DNA of 64,000 nucleotides, taken from contig NZ_BPQP01000023.1 of assembly GCF_022179305.1 (NCBI RefSeq), positions 1-64,000 of the forward strand, given 5' to 3'. Each line of letters starts with the position of its first letter. Position 1 is the stretch's first letter. The notes under the pieces were generated by a model. That model was given only the letters and a program-made list of their open reading frames with translations. It had not been told where the DNA came from and did no database searches. A program made the translations under genes and the position numbers. Positions 9,471 through 16,996 of this stretch are shown here, piece by piece. The stretch is from Methylobacterium iners (GTDB taxonomy: Bacteria > Pseudomonadota > Alphaproteobacteria > Rhizobiales > Beijerinckiaceae).

Positions 9471-10165
9471 AAACGCCTCGCACCTTTGCCGACGCTCTTG
9501 CCGACACGGCGCTTAAGTCGGTGTTCAACCCCTATCGCGATCACTGCGTCCTCCACGACCGCGATGACGGTGCGCGCGTCCGCAAGCGCAATCTAGTTCA
9601 TTGCCTGGAAGCGTCGATCGAGACGAAGGTCGACACGATCTGGATCGCCCGTGATCTTGGCTATCGCGGTGGGCGCCGAACCGGCGTGCCACTCACCGAC
9701 GAGGTTCACCTGACGTCCGCGAGCGCGCTCCTCGGCGGGATCACGCTCGACCGCGCGACGCGAGGCCCCGTCGTCGCCGAGCGCACGGCCGCGGTCGTCT
9801 GGCGGGTTCTCACGCAAATCGAGGCGCCAGCCGTCCTCTGGAACATCTTCCCGCTGCATCCACACGAGCCGGACGATTCTCTTTCCAACCGTTGCCACAC
9901 TCGCTCTGAGCGAGACGCCACTTGGCCCTTCCTGACCGCGCTCATTGCGATGATCGCGCCGCGTCGGATTGTGGCGATCGGGCGCGATGCCGGGTTGGCA
10001 CTCTCCGGGATCGAAATCCCGGTGATGACGGTCCGCCACCCGAGCTATGGCGGACAATCGGAATTCATTGCTGGCGTGCATGCGATCTACGGGTTACATA
10101 AAAACGACCCCGCTCCGGAGCTACCCTTTCTGTCATCTCAGGCCGCGAGTGGGGCAATGGCCTGA
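9467..10165 (+). CDS. Uracil-DNA glycosylase superfamily protein
   Basis: 232 aa from the GTG that overlaps the MazG stop. I prefer this to an upstream in-frame ATG inside mazG. Landmarks of the UDG fold are WIARDLGYRGGRR (59-71, motif 1 region), WNIFPLHPHEP (125-135), IVAIGRDAGLAL, and VRHPSYGGQ (189-197, the HPS motif of the leucine loop). It probably recognises or removes a base, or has been repurposed to bind a nucleotide. Pairing with MazG suggests a shared job on unusual nucleotides. The 3' end overlaps the convergent TS-like gene by 28 bases. Confidence 0.75.
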   Translation: MKTPRTFADALADTALKSVFNPYRDHCVLHDRDDGARVRKRNLVHCLEASIETKVDTIWIARDLGYRGGRRTGVPLTDEVHLTSASALLGGITLDRATRGPVVAERTAAVVWRVLTQIEAPAVLWNIFPLHPHEPDDSLSNRCHTRSERDATWPFLTALIAMIAPRRIVAIGRDAGLALSGIEIPVMTVRHPSYGGQSEFIAGVHAIYGLHKNDPAPELPFLSSQAASGAMA

Positions 10166-10914
10166 TCGAACTGCGCGAGGAGAGCCTTAATCTCCCCGCG
10201 CGTGGCGCCGGCAGGCTGGTCGATCTTCGCGTGGGTCGACACCACGGTCAGTGGACCGACTTCCAGCCCGGTCTCGCGGGCAACGAAGGCCATCAGGCGG
10301 CCCAGGCCGATCAGATTTCCGAGCAGCTTTTCGACATAATAATGGTTCCGGTACTGAGCCGTAAGCGTCACCTTGCGCGGTGAACCAGGAACGATCTTGA
10401 AGCTCATGAAGCTCAGGCACTGACCGCCGTAGACGGAGTTGTCGACGTCGCGGATGGGATCGAACAACGAGAGCTCGAACTTGTTGAGCGCCCGCACGCT
10501 GTCGTCGTTCATCCGCTCGACGATGTCCCACAGCTGGTTTGGCGGAACCCCAGTAGTTCCTTGGTAAGCGATCATCCGCTCGAAATAGTAGCCGGACCAC
10601 CGACCGCCGCGGCGCACTTTCGGCAAGACCCGATCGTTGAACACGTCGAAGAACGCTGGCGCGCCGTGCCGCAGGTACAGCGAGGTCGGAAAGATCGTGT
10701 TTGCGACCGTCTCGATCGGTTTTGCCCGATCGGCGAGGAAGCCGTCGACGGTTGCCACGCCCGGATGTGCGACTGTCGATGCCGCCGTCGGATCATCAAT
10801 GTCGATGATTACGTTGTAGGCTTCGTGATTGCGCATGTCGTCGACACGGCGCACCGCTTCGCGCCAGGCGCTCGCGCAGTCAGGCTGCGAAGGGACGGGC
10901 AGATACATCGACAT
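10138..10914 (-). CDS. Thymidylate-synthase-like protein
   Basis: 258 aa, last gene of the 13300-10138 operon, overlapping the protease gene by 35 bases. I see no usual annotation, but residues 126-236 align by eye with thymidylate synthase: NQLWDIVERMNDDSVRAL (TS: DQI...LKNDPDSRR), YGGQCLSFMSFKI with Cys166 where TS has the catalytic PCH Cys, LTAQYRNHYYVEKLLGN (TS: YQRS-D-FLG-PFN), and FVARETGLEVGPLTVVSTHA (TS: LEVGDFVWTGGDTH). The length is similar to TS. It may act on a pyrimidine nucleotide or be a nucleotide-binding relative. The fold call is my own alignment and needs a profile search. Confidence 0.55.
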   Translation of the reverse strand: MSMYLPVPSQPDCASAWREAVRRVDDMRNHEAYNVIIDIDDPTAASTVAHPGVATVDGFLADRAKPIETVANTIFPTSLYLRHGAPAFFDVFNDRVLPKVRRGGRWSGYYFERMIAYQGTTGVPPNQLWDIVERMNDDSVRALNKFELSLFDPIRDVDNSVYGGQCLSFMSFKIVPGSPRKVTLTAQYRNHYYVEKLLGNLIGLGRLMAFVARETGLEVGPLTVVSTHAKIDQPAGATRGEIKALLAQFDQAIAPLAA

Positions 10915-11566
10915 CCTCCGTGAGAAGCGCGGCCCCGAACAGGCGCGGCACGATGAACCCTTCGGTCAGCCAGCCATGGCCTCCGACACCCCAACCCGGA
11001 CCCCAGCTATTGCGCACGAGGATCGCGCGCCCGCTCTGGATCGTCCCGTGACCGACCGCGACCACTGCGTGCCGCCGCGCGGGGTCGGGCGCCTCACCAG
11101 CCGCCGGCTGAACCACCCCTTCGAGCGTCGGCATGAAGAAGGATCGAGACAGCCTCAGCAGCAGGATGACCGGACGCTCCGCGTCGAGCTCGGCAACAAT
11201 CGCATCGACGGCGTGAGCATGAGGTGCGCCGGCCCTTCCGAATCGCGGGCCGACCGCCGCAGGCGGTGACCACAGAGCGGGATCGGTAGGAGGCGCCGTG
11301 AGATACGGCCACCTGATCTCCTCCGGCTGCCCCTCGTGACGCAGCGTCGCCAGCATCGCCGACAGCGTTGCGCCCTGGTCAGGCGATCGTCCTGCGCGCT
11401 GCTGCGCGTGGTAGAAGGCGAACTCGCACGACAGCGGCGACCACCCCAGCCGCAACGCGGCGTGCGCGTCGCTCGCCGCGAAGGCGAGGCAGGTCGGGCG
11501 CGATCCCTGGTTGCGGGCCGCTCCGAACTCGGACCGCAGATCTTTGAGAATGGTCACGGAGGTCAT
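10880..11566 (-). CDS. Papain-like (C1 family) cysteine protease
   Basis: 228 aa with the papain landmarks: oxyanion Gln20 and nucleophile Cys26 in RNQGSRPTCLAFAAS, His166 in RRHAVVAVGHG, and Asn186 in LVRNSWGPGWGVGGHGWL. There is no signal peptide and no long propeptide, so it is probably cytoplasmic and kept quiet by something other than a prodomain. The gene directly upstream encodes a protein with a chagasin-like inhibitor domain (I42), a known inhibitor type for C1 proteases. The start (11566) overlaps that gene's stop by four bases (ATGA), indicating coupling. A likely effector of the operon. Confidence 0.82.
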   Translation of the reverse strand: MTSVTILKDLRSEFGAARNQGSRPTCLAFAASDAHAALRLGWSPLSCEFAFYHAQQRAGRSPDQGATLSAMLATLRHEGQPEEIRWPYLTAPPTDPALWSPPAAVGPRFGRAGAPHAHAVDAIVAELDAERPVILLLRLSRSFFMPTLEGVVQPAAGEAPDPARRHAVVAVGHGTIQSGRAILVRNSWGPGWGVGGHGWLTEGFIVPRLFGAALLTEDVDVSARPFAA

Positions 11567-12576
11567 GCGGCTTCAAGCAGCCTCCGCCGCTCGGCCCGCG
11601 AGAGGCCTTCCTCTTCGGGTCCCGTAAGATCGAAGTCGAGCTGCAAACGGGAGAGCGGCGGATCGGGCTCCCATGGCCGGCGCTCGTCGAGCTGCAACGA
11701 TCCGCGACCGCCTTCCTCGGGCGTCGCAGTTACGCGACGGATGACAGGGCCGCCGATGCCGTCGCCATCGGTGGCTTCCGTTGCATCGCAAACAACCGCG
11801 AAACCGCTCGCCGCGAGCTGCTCGATGTTCCAGAGATAGCCGCCCCCGCTATGCTCCTTGAGACGGAGCACGAAGAGGTCGTTTCGGCTCCCATCGATGC
11901 GAGTTCCGGCGTCGCGCTCGGTCAGCAGCCAGACATCGCCCCGATAATCCTGGGGTCGATAGTCCTGCAGCAACGCGACCTTCAACTCGCGCGGCTGCGT
12001 CTGCTGAAGCTCGCGTGCCAAGGCCACCGCAATCATCCGGTGGCGCACGAGGGTCCAGCATGTAGCCTCGTAGCTGGCACCGAGCCGCAGAGCGAGCTGA
12101 TACACCCGGTTTGGTCGCCGAAAGTCGTCCACCGTCCAGCCCTGGCGCGCGGAGTGCCATTGGATCAGCCAGCGCGGCATCATGAATCCGACCGCGAAGG
12201 CGTCAGCCTCGACTTCCTGGAAGTCTTCCGCTGATGCACCTGTCATCGGCATGCGCCGCAGAATGCTCTCGTCATCGAGGCTCGGCAGATGCTTCATGGC
12301 GTAGTGGCCGAGTTCGTGCGCGGCGGTGAACCGCTGGATTGCCATCGACCGCTGCGTCGTGACGAGAATGCCCGGCGCGGGATCGTTGAGATAGGCGCCG
12401 AGCAACCCTTGCAGAGGGCGCAGCAGCAACGGCAGATCGAGGGCCTGGATCGCGCCGAAGATATCGACGGGTCCTCCACGCGCCTCAACCATGCCACGCA
12501 TCTCGAGCGTTTGATGGAGGCGCGCGGCCGCCATGGTCCCGGCCCGCACTGCGCCTGCATAATCGGCGGCGGCCAT
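11563..12576 (-). CDS. ImmA/IrrE metallopeptidase with chagasin-like (I42) C-terminal domain
   Basis: 337 aa. The N-terminal half is a zinc metallopeptidase: TAAHELGHYAMKH (His87, Glu88, His91) and FQEVEADAFAVGFMMP (Glu123, Asp125), the ImmA/IrrE pattern of proteases that cleave XRE repressors. Residues ~230-320 carry the three inhibitory loops of chagasin in the right order: SGGGYLW (243-249; chagasin NPTTGFAW), GIGG (273-276; GAGG) and RRPW (299-302; RPW), with matching beta-strand spacing. It follows an XRE gene by five bases and precedes a papain-like protease. It may therefore regulate both: cleave the repressor and restrain the protease. The fusion is seen in the sequence, the mechanism is inference. 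Confidence 0.78.
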   Translation of the reverse strand: MAAADYAGAVRAGTMAAARLHQTLEMRGMVEARGGPVDIFGAIQALDLPLLLRPLQGLLGAYLNDPAPGILVTTQRSMAIQRFTAAHELGHYAMKHLPSLDDESILRRMPMTGASAEDFQEVEADAFAVGFMMPRWLIQWHSARQGWTVDDFRRPNRVYQLALRLGASYEATCWTLVRHRMIAVALARELQQTQPRELKVALLQDYRPQDYRGDVWLLTERDAGTRIDGSRNDLFVLRLKEHSGGGYLWNIEQLAASGFAVVCDATEATDGDGIGGPVIRRVTATPEEGGRGSLQLDERRPWEPDPPLSRLQLDFDLTGPEEEGLSRAERRRLLEAA

Positions 12577-12581
12577 GCGCG

Positions 12582-12956
12582 TCAGCCCCGAACTATTTTC
12601 GCGCGCGTCCGCAGATAATCCGCGAAGCGGCCGAGCTCGTCACGATCCTGCATCGACAGTGCGGCGGCCCGACGGGCAAGATGCGCGACATCGACGGGCA
12701 AGGCCGCCGCCTCGTCCTCTCCCGTGAAGAATGCGGCCGGCTGCCGATAAAGCTTAGCCAAGCGCGTCAGCTCGATCGCTTCTACCCGCCGCTGGCCATT
12801 CTCGATGTCGGTCAGCGCGGTGCGCGGGATCTTGAGATAAGTCGCAACCTCCTCCTGCTTCAGGCCAAGATATTTGCGGGCTTCGCGCAGCCTTTCGCCG
12901 AGCCGGCGACGCTCGGCGTCGTCTTCGTCTTGCGGGGTCGCGGCCTGGGTCATCAC
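12582..12956 (-). CDS. XRE-family transcriptional regulator
   Basis: 124 aa. Helix-turn-helix at residues ~20-75: LREARKYLGLKQEEVATYLK, IPRTALTDIENGQRRVEAIE, LTRLAKLYRQPAAFF. The C-terminal tail (VDVAHLARRAAALSMQDRDEL) fits repressors paired with ImmA/IrrE proteases. It starts at an ATGA overlap with the upstream small gene, with GGAGG eight bases ahead. It probably represses the operon through the inverted repeat at 13333-13351. Confidence 0.88.
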   Translation of the reverse strand: MMTQAATPQDEDDAERRRLGERLREARKYLGLKQEEVATYLKIPRTALTDIENGQRRVEAIELTRLAKLYRQPAAFFTGEDEAAALPVDVAHLARRAAALSMQDRDELGRFADYLRTRAKIVRG

Positions 12957-13300
12957 TTACCTCCTGTGTGCTTCTTCCAATAGGCCTCGATCTTCGGCAG
13001 CAGATGCGCCAGCGCCTGATCGACCGAGCCATAGCCGCCTGTCCTCACCACGCTGTCCGGGAGCTCGACGCCGAGGATTGGCTCGACGATGCACAGGATC
13101 GACACCACCACCAAAGAGTCGATCTGGAACGACGTGCTTCCGATCGCCGCCAATGTTGGCGGCAAAGCGACACCTTTGATCGAGGCCTCACCCTTGACCA
13201 CCTCGATTAACTCGCTGCGCAAATCCTTCGCGACCGCTGCCAAAGGGAACGGTGCTGCGGTGGGAGTGGAAGTGGGTGGCGCGAGCGTAGCAGTCGTCAT
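12953..13300 (-). CDS. Small protein, acyl-carrier-like, first gene of the protease operon
   Basis: 115 aa from the ATG at 13300 (GGAAAGGG five bases ahead). The first ~30 residues are Pro/Thr/Ala rich (TLAPPTSTPTAAPFP). The rest has a four-helix look with STSFQIDSLVVVSILCIVEP then LGVELPDSVVRTGGYGSV and LPKIEAYWKKH. The IDSL stretch and the layout recall acyl/peptidyl carrier proteins, where the Ser of DSL takes phosphopantetheine. It could equally be a small helical adaptor. The family is not certain. Its place as first gene, directly under the operator, suggests it is needed in step with the regulator and protease. Confidence 0.6.
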   Translation of the reverse strand: MTTATLAPPTSTPTAAPFPLAAVAKDLRSELIEVVKGEASIKGVALPPTLAAIGSTSFQIDSLVVVSILCIVEPILGVELPDSVVRTGGYGSVDQALAHLLPKIEAYWKKHTGGK

Positions 13301-13326
13301 GGCGTCCCTTTCCAGCACTTGCAACC

Positions 13327-13355
13327 AACGTAATGTCGGATTTAACGACATGCAA
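13327..13355 (-). promoter_or_regulatory. Promoter and inverted-repeat operator of the protease operon
   Basis: On the minus strand, TTGCAT (13355-13350) and TACGTT (13332-13327) are spaced by 17 bases, a plausible -35/-10. The perfect repeat ATGTCG-N7-CGACAT (13333-13351) fills the spacer. This is where a repressor would block RNA polymerase, so it is probably the XRE binding site. The ATG at 13300 follows by 26 bases. Confidence 0.6.
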
Positions 13356-13461
13356 GGGCATAACGGCTGGCCGCATGCTTTGGGCTTCTGGCTGGTCGCC
13401 TCCCTCGACACGGTGACCGGTTGAGTGTGTTCAGCAGCGGCGCGGCTGGCTAAACAGGGTT

Positions 13462-15687
13462 ATGGCTGACCGCGCGACCTTCCTTCACATCACCGATGCT
13501 CATGTGTCCGCATCCGGCGCTCCGTTTGAACGGGATGACCGGAAGGTCGACGTCGCGGGTCTCCTTGCCGCTGCCCGCGAAGGGCCGCTCGAGCTTTTGT
13601 TCCGACGCTTGGCCGAACGGTTGACCAGAGACAGCCGCACGCTCGACGGCGTGTTCTTCTCGGGTGACGCGCAAAGCAAAGGCGCAGCGGGTGGCCATGA
13701 GCTCGTCTTCAAGCTGATCGCAGAACATCTCTGCGTTGCGGCCGACCACATCGTCTCCGTCCCAGGCAATCACGACGTGCCGCGCGACGCCGATCCCGGC
13801 ACCGCCGAACGCTACGAGAGTTTCGTCCGGGTCTGGAGCGCTGCGGGCTGCGTCGTGCCGTGGCTCGACGGCATCGATGGCTGGCCGGCGATCGCGGAGC
13901 CGGGACGGCATCGGCTGGTCGCCGCCGACCGTAGCTGGGCGGTGTTCCCGATCAACACCAGCAACTGGTCGCACGTCAGCTCAGTCCTGCCCGAGCCGCT
14001 GCGGAGCCATTGGAACACGATTCCCGAGACGCTTGCGCCGGGCGATGCGACCGTGGCGGCGCAGTTGCGGTCACAGCTCCAGGCTCTGGCTCGGTACGAC
14101 ATGGCCCGCGTATCGGAGCATCAACTTGAGGCCTTGCGAGCGCTCGTCGCCTCGACGCCTCAGCCGGCTCGCGGCCGCCAGCTGCGTATCGCGGTGATGC
14201 ACCACCATCTCCGCTCGCCCAGCTTGCGGGAGGAGTTGAAGCCCTTCGCAGATATGTCGAACCTCGAACAGGTTCGTGCTTTCCTGCGCGGCAGCGGCAT
14301 CGGCTTGGTCATCCACGGGCACAAGCACGAGCATGCCACCTATTTCGACCATATCTACGCCGGCGATACCGATGACATGCATCGCGTCCTCGTCATCTCC
14401 GGCGCGACCTTCGAGGTCGGACGCGAGACGGACGCGGTCCGGCTCATCACGCTCGACGGTCTCCCGCACACGCCCGAGGTGAAGATCGAAGCGATCCCGC
14501 TTCCGCGATCGGGCGCCGAAGACCTGCGGCCGGCACCAACCATCCGCCGGCTATGGACGACTGGCGTCCGCCCCGCTGAGACCGTCCTTGTCTCGCCCGG
14601 CGCGCCTGTAATCGTCGAGGGTGCAGACCTCGACGAGGTCTACGCGCGCGCTCTTGCCATCGCCGGGACGAACGCGAAGCGGGGCACCCTGATCGTCCAC
14701 CTCGATCTGCCCGACGACGACGGCAAGACGCTGCCGTTGCCCAGCGCCTATGCCGTTCCAGACGACCTGCAAGGTGATGAGCGACAAGCTTGGCTGCGCG
14801 AACTGGTTGAGTGGTGGCAGCTCGACCGATCGCAGCTGGAACCGCGCATTCCCTACCTCCACGGCGCACGTCTGCGGCGATACGGCGGCAAGATCGACCA
14901 GATCGCGCGCATCATCGCGCTCCTCAGGACGAAGCCGAGCACCAGGGCAATTGCCGTTCTCGTTGACCCATTCCGTGACTTCGCGCCGAACGGCGCGGGC
15001 GAGGAGTTTGCGTCCTTCTGCCTCATCGAGTTTCGTCGAAGGGACGCTGACGCCGGTCGCATCGCCGTCGATGCGATCGCCTTCTATCGGGCGCAGGAAT
15101 TCGAACGTTGGTGGCCGATCAACATCGCCGAGTTGCGCTTCCTGCAACGAGAGATTTGCGAAGAGCTCGGCTATCGTCCCGGGCGGATCACCACCATCGC
15201 CGCTGACGCGCGAACGATCTCCCGATCGCCCACCCAGGTCGCGATGCCGATCGTCGATCGATGGCTCGACCAAGCTCCCGAGCGGCTTCACCTCCTCGCT
15301 GACGCCCTCGTGCACAAGGCCGCGCGGGGCGACGCCCAGGCGAGCGCCGTTCGCGAATGGCGGCGCTCGCTGGCAGAGCTGCGTACGGCAACCAATGGGT
15401 TCAATTCCGATGGCATTCCCGTCGCGATCGAAGGGCTTCTCACGCTTGCCGCCTACATCGAGGCGACCGCGACGGTTGGCGATGAGGAGCTTCCAATCCT
15501 GGCGCGAAACCTGGGCGACCTCGCGCGAGTCAACGAGACGTTCGAGCATTCGACGCGCTCCCGTGCCGCGTTCAACCGATGGTCGCCCGTGGCGCAGAGT
15601 CTCGTGTCAGCGTTGGAGCGCATGACCGACACACGCTTGCCCGACGATCGCTTAAAGGCCGCCGGGGGAGGCGAGGGCGCTGCATAA
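13462..15687 (+). CDS. Calcineurin-like phosphoesterase with C-terminal thymidylate-synthase-like domain
   Basis: 741 aa. The N-terminal metallophosphoesterase has all metal ligand motifs: ITDAH (Asp12, His14), FFSGD (Asp69), PGNHD (102-105), VMHHHL (247-249) and IHGHKHEH (285-290). A middle region of unknown fold follows (SPGAPVIVEGADLDEVYARA). Residues ~474-586 resemble thymidylate synthase (YGGKIDQIARIIALLRTKP, FASFCLIEFRRRD, FYRAQEFERWWPINIAELRF, YRPGRITTIAADAR), but the catalytic Cys position is Phe, so this part is probably a binding or sensor domain. A helical tail ends the protein. Divergent from the protease operon across a 161-bp gap. Likely a nucleotide- or nucleic-acid-cleaving component. 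Confidence 0.78.
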   Translation: MADRATFLHITDAHVSASGAPFERDDRKVDVAGLLAAAREGPLELLFRRLAERLTRDSRTLDGVFFSGDAQSKGAAGGHELVFKLIAEHLCVAADHIVSVPGNHDVPRDADPGTAERYESFVRVWSAAGCVVPWLDGIDGWPAIAEPGRHRLVAADRSWAVFPINTSNWSHVSSVLPEPLRSHWNTIPETLAPGDATVAAQLRSQLQALARYDMARVSEHQLEALRALVASTPQPARGRQLRIAVMHHHLRSPSLREELKPFADMSNLEQVRAFLRGSGIGLVIHGHKHEHATYFDHIYAGDTDDMHRVLVISGATFEVGRETDAVRLITLDGLPHTPEVKIEAIPLPRSGAEDLRPAPTIRRLWTTGVRPAETVLVSPGAPVIVEGADLDEVYARALAIAGTNAKRGTLIVHLDLPDDDGKTLPLPSAYAVPDDLQGDERQAWLRELVEWWQLDRSQLEPRIPYLHGARLRRYGGKIDQIARIIALLRTKPSTRAIAVLVDPFRDFAPNGAGEEFASFCLIEFRRRDADAGRIAVDAIAFYRAQEFERWWPINIAELRFLQREICEELGYRPGRITTIAADARTISRSPTQVAMPIVDRWLDQAPERLHLLADALVHKAARGDAQASAVREWRRSLAELRTATNGFNSDGIPVAIEGLLTLAAYIEATATVGDEELPILARNLGDLARVNETFEHSTRSRAAFNRWSPVAQSLVSALERMTDTRLPDDRLKAAGGGEGAA

Positions 15688-15988
15688 ATCCGACGAAAGC
15701 GCCCTGCCCTTCTGCATCGGCAGCTGCACCAGACAGATTACCCCCTGGGGCAAAGCCCAATGTTCCATAATGATAATTTTATCTTGATCTTTTAAAGATT
15801 GATAGAACAGGCTATAGTTCCATAACGAATGTTATGCGAATGCGTGGTGTTAACGCAAAATTGAGACTGGAATATTGATAAGGTGGGTGCGGGCGCCGCG
15901 CAAGTTTTAGAGCCAGAGGAGGGCCGGAGCGAATTGCCGGGAAGGATGGTCGGAGAGAACCTCCGGCGCCCGGCGCGAAAGCTTCCCG
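15688..15988. other. AT-rich intergenic region upstream of ardC
   Basis: About 300 bases with no gene. It is clearly more AT-rich at 15760-15840 than its surroundings. It holds a CATAAC-GAAT-GTTATG palindrome (15821-15836), two copies of GTTCCATAA, and TATAGT at 15813-15818 that could be a -10. Likely the promoter/operator region of the maintenance block. Confidence 0.45.
15951..15977 (+). repeat. Leader motif shared by ardC and the ParB-like gene, copy 1
   Basis: CGGAGAGAAC followed by CTCCGGCGCCCGGCGCG (15961-15977), 11 bases before the ardC start. A near-identical block lies just before the gene at 17346 (17324-17340, one mismatch). Probably a shared translational or regulatory leader. 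Confidence 0.45.
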
Positions 15989-16996
15989 ATGGCCAGACCT
16001 GCGACCGACCGCGCGACACAACCCGAGCGCACCAACCTCTACCGTGAAATCACCGATCGGATCATCGCCCAACTTGAGGCCGGCTGCGTCCCTTGGGTCC
16101 AGCCCTGGGGCAGCGGCCGCGGAACCGTCGCGGTGGCCATGCCGCGCAACGCCGCCACGGCCCGGGCGTATAGCGGCATCAACGTCATGCTGCTTTGGGC
16201 GGCGGGCATCGCAGCGGGCTATCGCGATCAACGCTGGCTGACGTTCCGCCAAGCCCTGTCTCTCGGCGGCTGCGTGCGCAAGGGCGAGCACGGGACCGGG
16301 ATCGTTTACGCCGATCGCTTCACGCCGAAAGACGAACGCCGATGGGCCGATCGCGACGGGGACGCGGCCCGGCAGGTGGCGTTCCTCAAACGCTTCACCG
16401 TCTTCAACGTTGCGCAGGTCGACGGCCTGCCCGCGAACTTCACCGCGCCGCTGCTCCCGCCGCGCGAGGATCTCGTCCTGCCGCGCTTCCGTATGCTGAT
16501 GGAAGCCTCCGGCGTGACCATCCGCGTCGGTGGCGGCGTGGCCTTCTACCGTCCTTGCGACGACGTGGTCGTGCTGCCCCCGCCAGAGGCGTTCCACGAG
16601 CCGATCAACTTCCACCGTACCGCCGCGCATGAGCTCTCGCACGCCACCGGCCATCGCTCGCGCCTGGACCGCTCGATGAAGGAGCCGCGCGGCGGCCCCT
16701 GCTATGCCCGTGAGGAACTGGTGGCCGAGATTTCCGCAGCCTATGTGTGCGCGAGCCTCGGTATCGTTCCGACCGTACGCCACGCCGACTATATTTCTGC
16801 CTGGCTCCAGGTCCTGCGCGATGACGAGCGGGCCATAGTGCGTGCGGCCTCTCACGCCAGCAAGGCCGCCGACTGGCTGCTTGATCGCCTCGCGCTCGCG
16901 GAAGAGAGCTCGGATACGGCCGTAAATGACGGTGAAGGAACGCCAATCTCGGTGACAGCGCGGGAGAAGCAGCATATGCAGGGTCGGGCCGCGTGA
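15989..16996 (+). CDS. ardC: ArdC-like antirestriction protein
   Basis: 335 aa. The N-terminal ssDNA-binding domain (DUF1738) includes NLYREITDRIIAQLEAG, WVQPWG and NAATARAYSGINVMLLW. The C-terminal zinc metallopeptidase-type domain has AAHELSHATGHRSRLDR (HExxH at ~213-217) and a downstream YAREELVAEISAAYV Glu. ArdC proteins protect incoming single-stranded plasmid DNA from host restriction after conjugation. It leads the maintenance block with the ParB-like, DUF736 and strawberry-notch genes, the usual order on alphaproteobacterial plasmids. Confidence 0.9.
   Translation: MARPATDRATQPERTNLYREITDRIIAQLEAGCVPWVQPWGSGRGTVAVAMPRNAATARAYSGINVMLLWAAGIAAGYRDQRWLTFRQALSLGGCVRKGEHGTGIVYADRFTPKDERRWADRDGDAARQVAFLKRFTVFNVAQVDGLPANFTAPLLPPREDLVLPRFRMLMEASGVTIRVGGGVAFYRPCDDVVVLPPPEAFHEPINFHRTAAHELSHATGHRSRLDRSMKEPRGGPCYAREELVAEISAAYVCASLGIVPTVRHADYISAWLQVLRDDERAIVRAASHASKAADWLLDRLALAEESSDTAVNDGEGTPISVTAREKQHMQGRAA

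Noticed and set aside
14551-15549. 332-codon minus frame opposite the phosphoesterase
   Set aside because: Shadow of the TS-like half of the phosphoesterase; no motif of its own.
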